Shown here in pieces: positions 1 to 6,967 of a DNA stretch of 9,241 bases (its first letter is position 1; each line of letters begins with the position of its first letter). This DNA comes from Bacteroidales bacterium (lineage in GTDB: Bacteria > Bacteroidota > Bacteroidia > Bacteroidales > VadinHA17): assembly GCA_025455505.1 (NCBI GenBank), contig JALOMK010000208.1, positions 1 to 9,241 on the forward strand, written 5' to 3'. Made by a program: the position numbers and the translations under genes. The notes below the pieces were generated by a model, which worked only from the letters and a program-made list of their open reading frames with translations, did not search any database and was not told where the DNA came from.

Positions 1-1124
1 TTTTCCTCTATCATGCAGGGATGGTTTTTGTCATCTGGGACTGGCATGTAAAAAATGATGTCCTCTACGGAGGTTTCCTGAAATACTCCATGACCTTCCT
101 TCACACCTGGCGTATGCCTCTCCTTTTTATGATCTCAGGGGCAGGTACTTATTACGCAGTGAGGAAAATCACTCCTTCAGCCTACCTGGGCGAGCGCACG
201 CGAAGGCTTTTTGTTCCCCTGCTGGCAGGAATATTTCTTCTTGTCCCGGTTCAGGTCTATATCGAAAAAATAGCCGGTTACAGTTCTCTCCGGGACTTCT
301 ACAAGCATATGTTCGAAGGTATATATCCCGAAGGAAATTTCAGCTGGCATCATCTCTGGTTCATTGCTTACCTCTATTTCCTGGCCCTCCTGATAACTCC
401 CTTCCTCAATATGCTGAGAAGCAAAAAGATCTCCGGACTGGCAGACAGGCTGGCAGAACCATTGACAAAGCCGATGGGGCTGAACCTTGTTATAATCCCT
501 CTTTTTCTTTCACAGCTGATACTAAGGAATTACTTCGAAACCGAAAGAAACGACCTGGTGAATGACTGGGCCTCAATATGCCATTATTCAATATTCTTCA
601 TGACAGGTTTCCTTTTCCTGACGCAGAAAAAAGTTGCCGCGGCAATGTCAGGGTACCGCAGGCTCTACCTTGCCGAAACAATAATATTCACGGCAATCAT
701 GTTCGCCGGGCCCTCGCTTGTCCGGGATGAAAGGACAGGGGAAATTATCTTCGACGTGGCAGAGATAATCATAAGCTGGACCTGCTCTGTGGCTGCTGCC
801 GGATACGCAAGGAAATATCTCAGCTTCGATTCCCCATTCCGGAAAAGTGCAAATGAGGCAATCTATCCGTTTTATCTCCTCCACCAGCCGCTGATTGTTG
901 TCACAGGCTATTTCGTTACAAGCCTTCAGGTGGCAGATATAATTAAAGCATTAATAATAATACTTCAGTCATTGATACTCTTCATCCTCATTTACAACAG
1001 CCTGATCCGGCCATTCAACTCCATGAGAGTAATCTTCGGAATGAAAATCAGCAGGGTTGATTCAACTCTCCCGCTTAACATGACAAGACCGTCAGGCGAA
1101 GGCAGTGATGAAAGGCGTGCATAA
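1..1124 (+). CDS. Acyltransferase-3 family membrane protein, 5' end outside the window
   Basis: This is an integral membrane O-acyltransferase of the acyltransferase-3 family (the MdoC/OafA group), which moves acyl groups onto sugars or other surface molecules. The frame stays open to the left edge and reads FLYHAG before the Met at position 21. The FYH-type histidine there is a family hallmark, so the true start lies upstream. Counting from that Met, I see WRMP at 30-33, RRLFVPLL at 61-68, the aromatic SWHHLWFIAYLYF block at 108-120, a membrane segment containing H188 (residues 181-200), YPFYLLHQP at 282-290, and several other hydrophobic segments. The block pattern resembles the MdoC-like subgroup common in Bacteroidota. 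The acceptor cannot be read from sequence. A 51-bp gap separates it from the next gene on the same strand, so co-transcription is possible but the two genes have no obvious shared task. Confidence 0.88.
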   Translation, partial: FLYHAGMVFVIWDWHVKNDVLYGGFLKYSMTFLHTWRMPLLFMISGAGTYYAVRKITPSAYLGERTRRLFVPLLAGIFLLVPVQVYIEKIAGYSSLRDFYKHMFEGIYPEGNFSWHHLWFIAYLYFLALLITPFLNMLRSKKISGLADRLAEPLTKPMGLNLVIIPLFLSQLILRNYFETERNDLVNDWASICHYSIFFMTGFLFLTQKKVAAAMSGYRRLYLAETIIFTAIMFAGPSLVRDERTGEIIFDVAEIIISWTCSVAAAGYARKYLSFDSPFRKSANEAIYPFYLLHQPLIVVTGYFVTSLQVADIIKALIIILQSLILFILIYNSLIRPFNSMRVIFGMKISRVDSTLPLNMTRPSGEGSDERRA

Positions 1125-1175
1125 CATTAAACAAGCAAATTATTTAACCAATAATCACATTTAAAAACAACCATC

Positions 1176-1934
1176 ATGAAAACAACAGAAAAAAACACCA
1201 GAAGAGTTCTCCCGATGTCTATGCTTGCCATAATCCTGGCAACGACTCTCTCATTGCCGGCTAACTCCAGGGATTACGTCAACGGAAATGCTCCTGCCTG
1301 TAACAACATCATGCCTGTAAGGCAGTCTGACAACCTCAGCAGCACTAAGGCTACAACCGGAATCAGCTTCATCAGGGAACAGGAAAACGATTCCAAAAAC
1401 ACGCTGTTGAGCAAGGACATTAACGTCACCGAAATGTGGGTCCCGGAAGTGAAGATTAACTCGATACAAGGTAAAACAGGCACCCTTGTTGGCTTCTACG
1501 GAGGCGCATTGTTCAACAGGACACTGCTGCTGGGAATTGCCGGCGGCGTAAACCTGGGTCATCCGACAGTCAATTACGGCTATTTCGGGGGAATTGTCCA
1601 GGCAATAGCAAATCCCGGAAGAGTATTCCACTTCAGCGGCCAGGTACTCCTCGCCTATGGCACCACCAAGGATTATGAGGATCCCAAAACCGGCCTTCTT
1701 GATGATTTCTGGAACATATCAGGAGAATCGTTCTTCATCACCGAACCCGGACTGAATATTGAAGTGAACCTGAGCGAAAGAGTCACTTTTATAACAGGTG
1801 CAAGCTACAGGTATGTTACAGGCATCGATTCATACAACGAAAACATACCGGTGACAAGGGTCACAAACGAAGATATGAGCGGCTTTAACTTCAATATAGG
1901 CCTGAAGTTCACAAAAAGAGATAAAAAACAATAA
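1176..1934 (+). CDS. Secreted protein with predicted C-terminal outer-membrane beta-barrel
   Basis: This 252-residue protein has no assigned function. It starts with a basic N-terminus and a hydrophobic stretch (about residues 11-29), with a plausible signal-peptidase site after ALPANS-like residues 29-31. A polar, low-complexity linker follows to about residue 95. Residues 98-247 show the alternating pattern of beta-strands rich in Gly and aromatic residues: GTLVGFYGGALFNRTLLLG, VNYGYFGGIVQAI, VFHFSGQVLLAYG, FFITEPGLNIEVNLS, VTFITGASYRYVTG and GFNFNIGLKF. This recalls small uncharacterised Bacteroidota barrel proteins with a GG-rich first hairpin and a NYGYGG-type strand. The start ATG is preceded by an A-rich stretch with no Shine-Dalgarno site, as usual in this phylum. 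The likely location is the outer membrane. A hairpin terminator follows. The barrel is inferred from pattern only, and a periplasmic beta-sandwich is the main alternative. Confidence 0.75.
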   Translation: MKTTEKNTRRVLPMSMLAIILATTLSLPANSRDYVNGNAPACNNIMPVRQSDNLSSTKATTGISFIREQENDSKNTLLSKDINVTEMWVPEVKINSIQGKTGTLVGFYGGALFNRTLLLGIAGGVNLGHPTVNYGYFGGIVQAIANPGRVFHFSGQVLLAYGTTKDYEDPKTGLLDDFWNISGESFFITEPGLNIEVNLSERVTFITGASYRYVTGIDSYNENIPVTRVTNEDMSGFNFNIGLKFTKRDKKQ

Positions 1935-1939
1935 GACAG

Positions 1940-1959
1940 CCCGGGCTTACAGAGCCGGG
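1940..1959 (+). other. Small GC-rich hairpin just after the barrel gene
   Basis: CCCGGGCT and AGCCGGG pair around a TACAG loop, with one bulged G, six bases after the stop codon at 1934. No T-tract follows. It may protect the 3' end of the transcript or slow the polymerase ahead of the stronger terminator 25 bases further on. Function is inferred. Confidence 0.35.
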
Positions 1960-1983
1960 AATTGCAGCGAAGTACCTGATGCA

Positions 1984-2028
1984 AGGGCCAGATCAACTCA
2001 ATTTTGACTGGCCCTCATCATGTTTTTT
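1984..2028 (+). terminator. Rho-independent terminator after the barrel gene
   Basis: AGGGCCAG (1984-1991) pairs perfectly with CTGGCCCT (2008-2015). The stem continues inward past a bulged A with TCAA/TTGA around a 7-base loop. A run of six T follows at 2023-2028, seven bases after the stem. It ends transcription from the plus-strand genes exactly at the edge of the convergent minus-strand gene, whose stop codon begins at 2029. On the minus strand no T-run follows the stem, so it is probably one-directional. Confidence 0.72.
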
Positions 2029-2952
2029 CTACTTTGGCGGTTCCCATTTGATGCCGTATTTCGAAAGGTATGCCGACAGCGGCTCCATCCCTAATTCCCT
2101 GCGCCACCCGTCGACCTTTGAAGGGTCCTGCAAGGGGTAGAGTTCAGGCTGCCTTGTTTTCTCGTTATAGAGGGTATGAGTGCCGTACTTCTGAGGCTTC
2201 CCGTCGTTATGGAGCGCCCTGTCGTACATCAGGGCATAGCGCTCCCACGGGAGTTCCCCGGCCTCGCATGAACGCTTAACGTCAGGCAGGTATTTGTATT
2301 GCAGGCCGCTTGTGGAGTGCTGAACTACAAGGTAGGCTGCCATTACTGCATCCTGCCCGACTTCCGAAGCCTTCGGCCATCCTTTCCCTGTCAGCAGGGC
2401 TTCCAGGTCGGCCTGGTTCTTTTCATTAATCAAAGCCTTCAAATCCCAGATCGCCTCTACTGTTGAGGATTTCATTCCAACTTTTTTCGCTGCTATGCCA
2501 ACTTCCGTAAAATAAGCCTGGTCATAAGCCTGCAGTCTCCAGAGGGCACTTGCAAACCCGGTATCCTTTATTTTCTCACCGCCACCGGCAGAAACCGATG
2601 CGAGAAGCCTGTTCTCAAAATCTGTCCATCGTTTGTCTTTCCGTGCATTTATAAGATCGGGATCCATCAGTGCATCGAGTGAGGCAGCTGATTTTACCCA
2701 CATGTCAAGATATCTGTAGCAACTGTCTACCTGCTTGCCCAGCGAAAAGAGGCAGGCGAAGTTATATGTTATTGTTCTGTCGCCGGGCTTCGCTGAATGC
2801 ATCTTCCTGTATTCGGCTATTGCCCCCGGAAGATCACCTTCGTTCCTGAGACTGTCGCCGCGGTTGCCTCCCGGCGGAAGAGGCGGTTGCGAGTAAAGAA
2901 GGCTGCTGAGAGCCAAACCTGAAAACAAAAGGATCAATTCGCTCTTTTTCAT
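2029..2952 (-). CDS. Secreted TPR/DUF6624-type protein
   Basis: This is a 307-residue exported protein of unknown biochemical role. Residues 1-22 form a clear signal peptide (basic MKK, a hydrophobic core, then LLYSQ). A Pro-rich linker comes next. A TPR-like region at about 33-90 carries the pattern EGDLPGAIAEYRKMHSAKPGD...YNFACLFSLGKQVDSCYRYLD. The C-terminal part from about 140 resembles DUF6624. It has QDAVMAAYLVVQHS at 200-213, YLPDVKRSCEAGEL at 221-234, LMYDRALHNDGKPQKYGTH at 241-259, and a closing region with YPLQDP and WRRELGM. The conserved polar residues are H212, D244-R245, Q254 and Y256-G257-T258. Catalysis has not been shown for this family as far as I know. The ATG at 2952 starts right at the signal peptide. 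The gene stands alone and diverges from the DUF3795-type gene; a candidate promoter lies 35-42 bases upstream of the start codon. Confidence 0.82.
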   Translation of the reverse strand: MKKSELILLFSGLALSSLLYSQPPLPPGGNRGDSLRNEGDLPGAIAEYRKMHSAKPGDRTITYNFACLFSLGKQVDSCYRYLDMWVKSAASLDALMDPDLINARKDKRWTDFENRLLASVSAGGGEKIKDTGFASALWRLQAYDQAYFTEVGIAAKKVGMKSSTVEAIWDLKALINEKNQADLEALLTGKGWPKASEVGQDAVMAAYLVVQHSTSGLQYKYLPDVKRSCEAGELPWERYALMYDRALHNDGKPQKYGTHTLYNEKTRQPELYPLQDPSKVDGWRRELGMEPLSAYLSKYGIKWEPPK

Positions 2953-2986
2953 ATTCGGCAGATCTAATGGTTTTTGTACTTGAAAT

Positions 2987-2994
2987 CAAAATTA
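2987..2994 (-). promoter_or_regulatory. Candidate Bacteroidota -7 promoter element (TAATTTTG)
   Basis: On the minus strand this octamer reads TAATTTTG and matches the Bacteroidota sigma-ABfr -7 consensus TAnnTTTG. It would put the transcript start roughly 25-30 bases before the ATG at 2952. A TTG trinucleotide lies 23 bases upstream, which is somewhat far for the -33 element, so the -33 match is weak. The motif was found by eye and no other gene here has an equally good match. Confidence 0.45.
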
Positions 2995-3003
2995 AGCTTA
3001 ATT
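2990..3003. promoter_or_regulatory. Perfect 14-bp palindrome AATTAAGCTTAATT, possible operator
   Basis: The sequence AATTAAGCTTAATT is identical on both strands and overlaps the candidate -7 element in the gap between two divergent genes. A dimeric repressor bound here would cover the minus-strand promoter. It is AT-rich, so chance occurrence is possible. No regulator gene is visible in the window. Confidence 0.3.
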
Positions 3004-3121
3004 ATCATACCGAGAGTCAATTACGGCAGCCAATCGACAAACTGCCTGCTACAGCCAACCAAATGCATAATACGTAGTACAATTGCCCGGATTTTTTATA
3101 AATTGCATAAAAACCCCGATC

Positions 3122-3409
3122 ATGATACTATCAACCTGCGGACTCAAATGCAATGAATGCGAGTATTACAATGTTACCTGCACAGGCTGCAGGAACGTGA
3201 AAGGCTCAACATTCTGGGCAAAGGAAATGATGCCCGATAAAACATGCCCGCTCTATAACTGCGCTGTAAACGTTAAGGGACTCAAGGACTGCGGTGCCTG
3301 CAGCGAATTGCCATGCAAGCTTTTCCTCGAGATGAAGGACCCGAAATCGACCGAAGAAGAACACCAGAAGGGCATAGCCGAAAGGGTCAGGCTGCTCAGA
3401 ATGAACTGA
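3122..3409 (+). CDS. Small cysteine-rich DUF3795-type protein
   Basis: This 95-residue cytosolic protein opens with MILSTCGLKCNECEYY, close to the usual opening of DUF3795 proteins, whose biochemical role is unknown to me. Ten cysteines fall within residues 6-65 (C6, C10, C13, C20, C23, C42, C47, C57, C60, C65). Several form CxxC pairs, which suggests a zinc or iron-sulfur site. The charged tail KDPKSTEEEHQKGIAERVRLLRMN looks helical. I chose the ATG at 3122 over an in-frame ATG at 3083 because the family begins at the first Cys block and the extra 13 residues (MPGFFINCIKTPI) do not fit it. A weak AT-rich hairpin (3093-3113) sits just before the start. No partner gene is evident next to it. 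Confidence 0.8.
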   Translation: MILSTCGLKCNECEYYNVTCTGCRNVKGSTFWAKEMMPDKTCPLYNCAVNVKGLKDCGACSELPCKLFLEMKDPKSTEEEHQKGIAERVRLLRMN

Positions 3410-3661
3410 AGCGGCATGGCAGACGGTGAAATTGCGGACAAAAGAGAAAAATAATGCTCCCCCGGTGATGCCCTCCGGGCCCCCAGGCCGAAATTTTGTA
3501 ACAAAAATGTAATAATTCCTTCGCCGGATGCGTTTCACTATTCAGGATACAGATGGCCTCCAGGTGTGGAGCCGTTGATCAGGAGCCGGCATATTGCCGG
3601 CATGCAACCATTTGCGGCCAGATGCTGTCTCCTTAATGAAGTAACATTAACGCATCAGACA
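3410..3661. other. Intergenic stretch with small GC hairpins, no gene seen
   Basis: I find no convincing coding region on either strand between the DUF3795-type gene and the small membrane protein gene. The stretch holds a weak CCCGG/CCGGG hairpin (3461-3479) with no T-tract. It also holds a perfect short hairpin, GCCGGCA-TAT-TGCCGGC (3585-3601). An AT-rich patch around 3490-3520 could hold a promoter for the downstream gene, but no TAnnTTTG match is present. Confidence 0.4.
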
Positions 3662-3952
3662 ATGGAATACTTCCCGGAAAGAAATACACATGCAGCCGAA
3701 GAAGACTATACCGTGCGGACAGATGGGGGGGCCGAAGTAATACAGGTTATTGCAGGACTGCTTGTTGCAGTGGCAGGACTGGGTCTTGCCGGCTACACAA
3801 TTGGAGGCACCTGGGGCGCCCTGTCAGGTACCGTCGCCGGTATTGTAATCGGTATCGCCTACAACAACCTGATGAGGCAGCTTGCCAAATGGGGAAGTCT
3901 CATCGCCCTTGCAGGTCTTGCCGTTTACGGCACAATTTCAGTGCTGGCTTAG
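3662..3952 (+). CDS. Small glycine-rich membrane protein of unknown function
   Basis: I do not recognise this 96-residue protein. A charged N-terminus (residues 1-23) is followed by three hydrophobic, Gly/Ala-rich segments at about 25-47, 52-67 and 77-95. The short basic loop NNLMRQLAK lies between the last two. The small-residue spacing (GLGLAGYTIGG, GALSGTVAGIVIG) is typical of tightly packed transmembrane helices. The frame is open further upstream (GTG at 3566, ATG at 3602), but that stretch is Cys/His-rich and not hydrophobic and looks like untranslated leader. The ATG at 3662, after AT-rich sequence, is the better start. A run of seven G at codons 22-24 is a possible slippage point. It is a hypothetical gene supported by its clean membrane pattern rather than by homology. 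Confidence 0.6.
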   Translation: MEYFPERNTHAAEEDYTVRTDGGAEVIQVIAGLLVAVAGLGLAGYTIGGTWGALSGTVAGIVIGIAYNNLMRQLAKWGSLIALAGLAVYGTISVLA

Positions 3953-4131
3953 GCAGGAGGCAGTACCGCGGCACAGCTCTTCCCGCGAGGCTTCTACCAG
4001 GGCCCGGCATTCCCGTCAACACTTCGAAGGATCAGATCAGACCCCAATAATATTCTTTTTGGATTTTAAGCATCCTGTTTCTTCATTTTTCCACAGCTTT
4101 TTATGATATTTAGGTCGTAAAAAAACATCCG
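3953..4131. other. Leader region of the beta-helix gene
   Basis: This 179-bp gap contains no gene I can support. The right half is T-rich and ends in seven A just before the ATG at 4132, as expected for a Bacteroidota leader. I found no good TAnnTTTG element and no convincing terminator for the small membrane protein gene. Confidence 0.35.
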
Positions 4132-6060
4132 ATGCGATTTACTGCATATTCACTTCTTTCGTTTCTGCTGCTCTCCACCCAACAGCTTTCTGCAAGGGAG
4201 TACCATGTATCAGTGAAAGGGAAGGACTCTGACGGAGGATCGGCAGCATATCCCTTCAGAAGCATCTCGAAAGCAGCGTCAGCAGCCATGCCGGGCGATG
4301 AAATAGTAGTGCATGCCGGCACATATCGCGAGTGGATAAATCCTCTGCGCGGTGGAACAAGTGACTCCCTGAGGATTGTTTACAGGGCGGCCGAGGGTGA
4401 AAAGGTTGAAATCAAGGGTTCGGAGGTAATCACAGGCTGGATAAGGGAGAAAAGCGGGATATGGAAAGTCACAATCCCGAATTCCTTTTTCGGGGATATC
4501 CCGAATTCCTTTTTCGGGGATTATAACCCTTACCAGGATTCAGTACACGGCGACTGGTTCAACAGGCAGGGAAGGGTGCATCACACAGGCGAGGTCTTCC
4601 TGAACGGCAAATCGCTTTACGAGGTTGAATCCATTGCCCGCCTCACAGGCCCCGAGCCCCTGAAAGGAGCCTCCGACACCGAAGGGTCGATGTACAGGTG
4701 GTATTGCGAAAGCAACAAGGATAACACGACAATATTTGCCAATTTCAGAAACGCAAACCCCAACAGGGACCTTGTCGAGATATCAACCAGAAAGACTGTT
4801 TTCTGGCCTGATCAGCCTGAAATAAACTACATAACAATCAGCGGCTTCGACATAAGCCAGGCAGCCACCCAGTGGGCGGCACCCACAGCCGAGCAGGTCG
4901 GCATCGTCTCAACAAACTGGAACATGGGCTGGATAATCGAGAACTGCAGGATCCACGATTCAAAATGCGCAGGCATCACCCTGGGCAAGGAACGCTACAC
5001 CGGGCACAACGTGTGGAGCGCCGATGCCGAAAATGTTAACAGGGACGGCAACATTCACTACATTGAGGTGATGTTCAGGGTAATACGCAATGGCTGGGAC
5101 AGGGAGCATGTCGGATCGCACATAGTCAGGAACAACACAATATATAACTGCGAACAGGCAGGCATCTGCGGTAGTTTCGGGGCCATCTTCAGCAGGATAG
5201 AACGTAATCGTATCCACGACATCTGGACAAAGCGCCAGTTCTCGGGAGCAGAAATCGGCGGCATTAAATTCCATGCGGCAATCGACACTTACATAGGTCA
5301 CAACTACATCAGCAGCTGCGGCAGGGGCATCTGGCTCGACTGGATGACCCAGGGTACGCGCGTATCATCCAACCTGCTGTATAACAATAACATGGAAGAC
5401 ATTTTCCTTGAAGTGAACCACGGCCCCTTCGTTGTCGACAACAACATTCTCCTCTCGCCCATGGCTATCCGCACACAGTCGCAGGGCGGCGCCTACCTCC
5501 ACAACCTCATTGCCGGGGATGTTTACATGTGGCCCGAGCCAAACCGCTTCACCCCGTATTTCCTGGCCCATTCAACTGATATCGCGGGGCTTACAACAAT
5601 ACTCGGCGGCGACGACAGGTTCTTTAACAATATTTTTACAGGACGCGCTGCACGTCAGCCTTCAGCACAGCCTGGCCGTTCAGGCCTTGAAATTTACGCG
5701 AATGCAAAACTTCCCGTAATGATCTCGGATAATTTATACCTGTCCGGTGCCAGACCATCGCCCTTTGACAGGAGCCTCCTGTCAGACGAAAAATTCAACC
5801 CCGATCCGGAATTCGAGGAGATAGACGGAAACCTCTACCTTCACCTTAATATCAACGAACTCTTCCTCAACAAGGTAAGAATTATTGATTCAGAGATCCT
5901 CGGCAAGGCAAGGATCCCGAAAGAGCCCTTCGCAAACCCCGACTATTCCGATATTGTGATCGACCGCGACTACCAGGGCCTCAGGCGCACTGCTGCCAAC
6001 AACCTCGCAGGGCCCTTCACAAACCTTAGCGGCGATCATGTAATAATGAAGGTCTGGTAG
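4132..6060 (+). CDS. Secreted right-handed beta-helix glycoside hydrolase, GH141-like
   Basis: This 642-residue exported protein probably cleaves plant or algal polysaccharide. Residues 1-21 are a signal peptide ending LSA. The N-terminal block REYHVSVKGKDSDGGS...PFRSISKAASAAMPGDEIVVHAGTYRE (22-67) is the usual opening of Bacteroidota parallel beta-helix enzymes. The central part has repeated N-rich helix rungs: AATQWAAPTAEQVG from 244, GWIIENCRIHDSKCAGITLGKE, SHIVRNNTIYNCEQAGICG and RIERNRIHDI. From memory, this block order most resembles family GH141, whose described members include an alpha-L-fucosidase acting on rhamnogalacturonan II and a xylanase; I could not run a search. IPNSFFGD occurs twice in tandem (115-122, 123-130) through a 24-bp duplication. 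No SusC/SusD pair or other carbohydrate enzyme is next to it. The ATG at 4132 follows a run of seven A. A pectate-lyase-like specificity is the alternative. Confidence 0.8.
   Translation: MRFTAYSLLSFLLLSTQQLSAREYHVSVKGKDSDGGSAAYPFRSISKAASAAMPGDEIVVHAGTYREWINPLRGGTSDSLRIVYRAAEGEKVEIKGSEVITGWIREKSGIWKVTIPNSFFGDIPNSFFGDYNPYQDSVHGDWFNRQGRVHHTGEVFLNGKSLYEVESIARLTGPEPLKGASDTEGSMYRWYCESNKDNTTIFANFRNANPNRDLVEISTRKTVFWPDQPEINYITISGFDISQAATQWAAPTAEQVGIVSTNWNMGWIIENCRIHDSKCAGITLGKERYTGHNVWSADAENVNRDGNIHYIEVMFRVIRNGWDREHVGSHIVRNNTIYNCEQAGICGSFGAIFSRIERNRIHDIWTKRQFSGAEIGGIKFHAAIDTYIGHNYISSCGRGIWLDWMTQGTRVSSNLLYNNNMEDIFLEVNHGPFVVDNNILLSPMAIRTQSQGGAYLHNLIAGDVYMWPEPNRFTPYFLAHSTDIAGLTTILGGDDRFFNNIFTGRAARQPSAQPGRSGLEIYANAKLPVMISDNLYLSGARPSPFDRSLLSDEKFNPDPEFEEIDGNLYLHLNINELFLNKVRIIDSEILGKARIPKEPFANPDYSDIVIDRDYQGLRRTAANNLAGPFTNLSGDHVIMKVW
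4474..4521 (+). repeat. Perfect 24-bp tandem duplication inside the beta-helix gene
   Basis: Two identical 24-bp units (4474-4497 and 4498-4521) follow each other in frame, so the protein gains eight residues, IPNSFFGD, repeated once. Each unit is itself a near-palindrome: CCCGAA and TTCGGG can pair around a T-rich loop. Such a hairpin favours replication slippage. Complete identity of the copies, with no silent change, suggests a recent event or an assembly error. Confidence 0.95.
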
Positions 6061-6087
6061 GAAAACCAAAACTGCCTGGCCAGGCAG
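6061..6087 (-). terminator. Terminator of the minus-strand lipid head-group operon
   Basis: CTGCCTGGCCAGGCAG (6072-6087) is a perfect 16-bp palindrome in the gap between the convergent beta-helix and LysE-type genes. Read on the minus strand it is followed by TTTTGGTTTTC, a T-rich tract that fits intrinsic termination 23 bases after the LysE-type stop codon. On the plus strand the following bases are purine-rich, so the site serves mainly the minus-strand operon. Confidence 0.6.
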
Positions 6088-6109
6088 CAGGGAAGTCAGA
6101 AGAAAATAT

Positions 6110-6949
6110 TCATGAAATCATCGTGATTGCCTTGTAAAAGATAAACATCCCGAACAGCCCAAGTACTATGCCGAGCGAGTTTATTACAAGGTTAAGCGTA
6201 TTCACGCTGATCCACTTCCTGCAACGGTAAATAAGCTGGGTAAGAAGCATGAACCAGATTATGCTGCCCAGCGACAAGGCTGCAGCATAGGAGAGACTGA
6301 TAATCATATGGTAATTGTAGGGCAGGACTGATGCCGGAACTATTGCAGGGCTTGTCTTTTTCAGCATCGGCAGGGTATCGAACTTGAGATAGCCAGGCAG
6401 TTCCGGCTTTGTGACAACGTTTCCGCCGATGTTGTTTATCTCCGTTATGCTCTGCCCTATCATGGTATCGAGGCCCCCTGTGTTAAAACCGAGTGACGAC
6501 ACTATCGTAATAACAAGGAAAGAGGAAGTAAGCCACCCGAAGAAGAGCGTAGGGTTGAGAAAGTTTACAAGAAGCCCGGTATAAAAACCTCCGCTCCCAC
6601 CCCTCTTTATAGCTTCTGCCACATGAACCTTTTCATCAATATGCTCGAAATCGATCTTTGTCCTTGCTATCCTGTAACTCATGTAGAAGATGAAGAGGGC
6701 GCCGGCCATCATAATATAAGGGATTGCCGGTTTATATTCCGAATAGAACCGTGTTATCCCGTACACTGCCACAAAAACAAACACCAGGTCGGCAAAGGAA
6801 GCGCCAAGTGCAAGCAGGTTGCAATAACGCACCTTTCCCTTGAGCGAATTCGATACTACAAGAATGCTTATGGGACCGGCAATAGGCATCGAGAAAATGA
6901 AGCCTGCCAGCAGCCCGGCGATTGATATTGTGATTATGCTTTCGGACAT
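6110..6949 (-). CDS. LysE-type exporter with an enlarged central loop
   Basis: This is an inner-membrane protein of the LysE/RhtB translocator superfamily, whose known members export amino acids and other small molecules. The ATG at 6949 gives 279 residues; a TTG at 6964 would add five and is less likely. The N-terminal helix holds the family GP pair (PIAGPIS, G25-P26). Helices follow at about 41-65 and 75-92, then a charged loop (93-117) and a helix with NFLNP (129-133). The closing helices are at about 214-238 and 250-275. A roughly 60-residue Gly/Pro-rich segment (153-213) separates the fourth helix from the last two; ordinary LysE proteins of about 200 residues lack it. The gene is last in the operon, 18 bp after the nucleotidyltransferase, and a terminator follows. 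Substrate unknown; export of the operon's amino-alcohol product is only a guess. Confidence 0.75.
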   Translation of the reverse strand: MSESIITISIAGLLAGFIFSMPIAGPISILVVSNSLKGKVRYCNLLALGASFADLVFVFVAVYGITRFYSEYKPAIPYIMMAGALFIFYMSYRIARTKIDFEHIDEKVHVAEAIKRGGSGGFYTGLLVNFLNPTLFFGWLTSSFLVITIVSSLGFNTGGLDTMIGQSITEINNIGGNVVTKPELPGYLKFDTLPMLKKTSPAIVPASVLPYNYHMIISLSYAAALSLGSIIWFMLLTQLIYRCRKWISVNTLNLVINSLGIVLGLFGMFIFYKAITMIS

Positions 6950-6967
6950 TAAGCCTGTATGCAAATT

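Noticed and set aside
3083..3121. Upstream ATG extending the DUF3795-type protein by 13 residues
   Set aside because: The family normally begins at the first Cys block, and the extra residues lie in AT-rich leader sequence with a weak hairpin.
3461..3479. CCCGG/CCGGG hairpin considered as terminator of the DUF3795-type gene
   Set aside because: The stem has only five pairs with a nine-base loop and no T-run follows.
3206..3538. Open frames of 110 and 83 codons on the minus strand
   Set aside because: They overlap the DUF3795-type gene in antisense and show no coherent protein features.
3585..3601. Perfect GCCGGCA-TAT-TGCCGGC hairpin considered as terminator or repeat element
   Set aside because: There is no T-tract on either side and no second copy that I noticed in the window.
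3566..3661. GTG start extending the small membrane protein by 32 residues
   Set aside because: The added residues are not membrane-like and include a hairpin-forming GCCGGC repeat; the ATG at 3662 gives a cleaner protein.
4960..5301. Open frame of 113 codons on the minus strand
   Set aside because: It is a shadow of the beta-helix gene, which has clear family blocks in this stretch.
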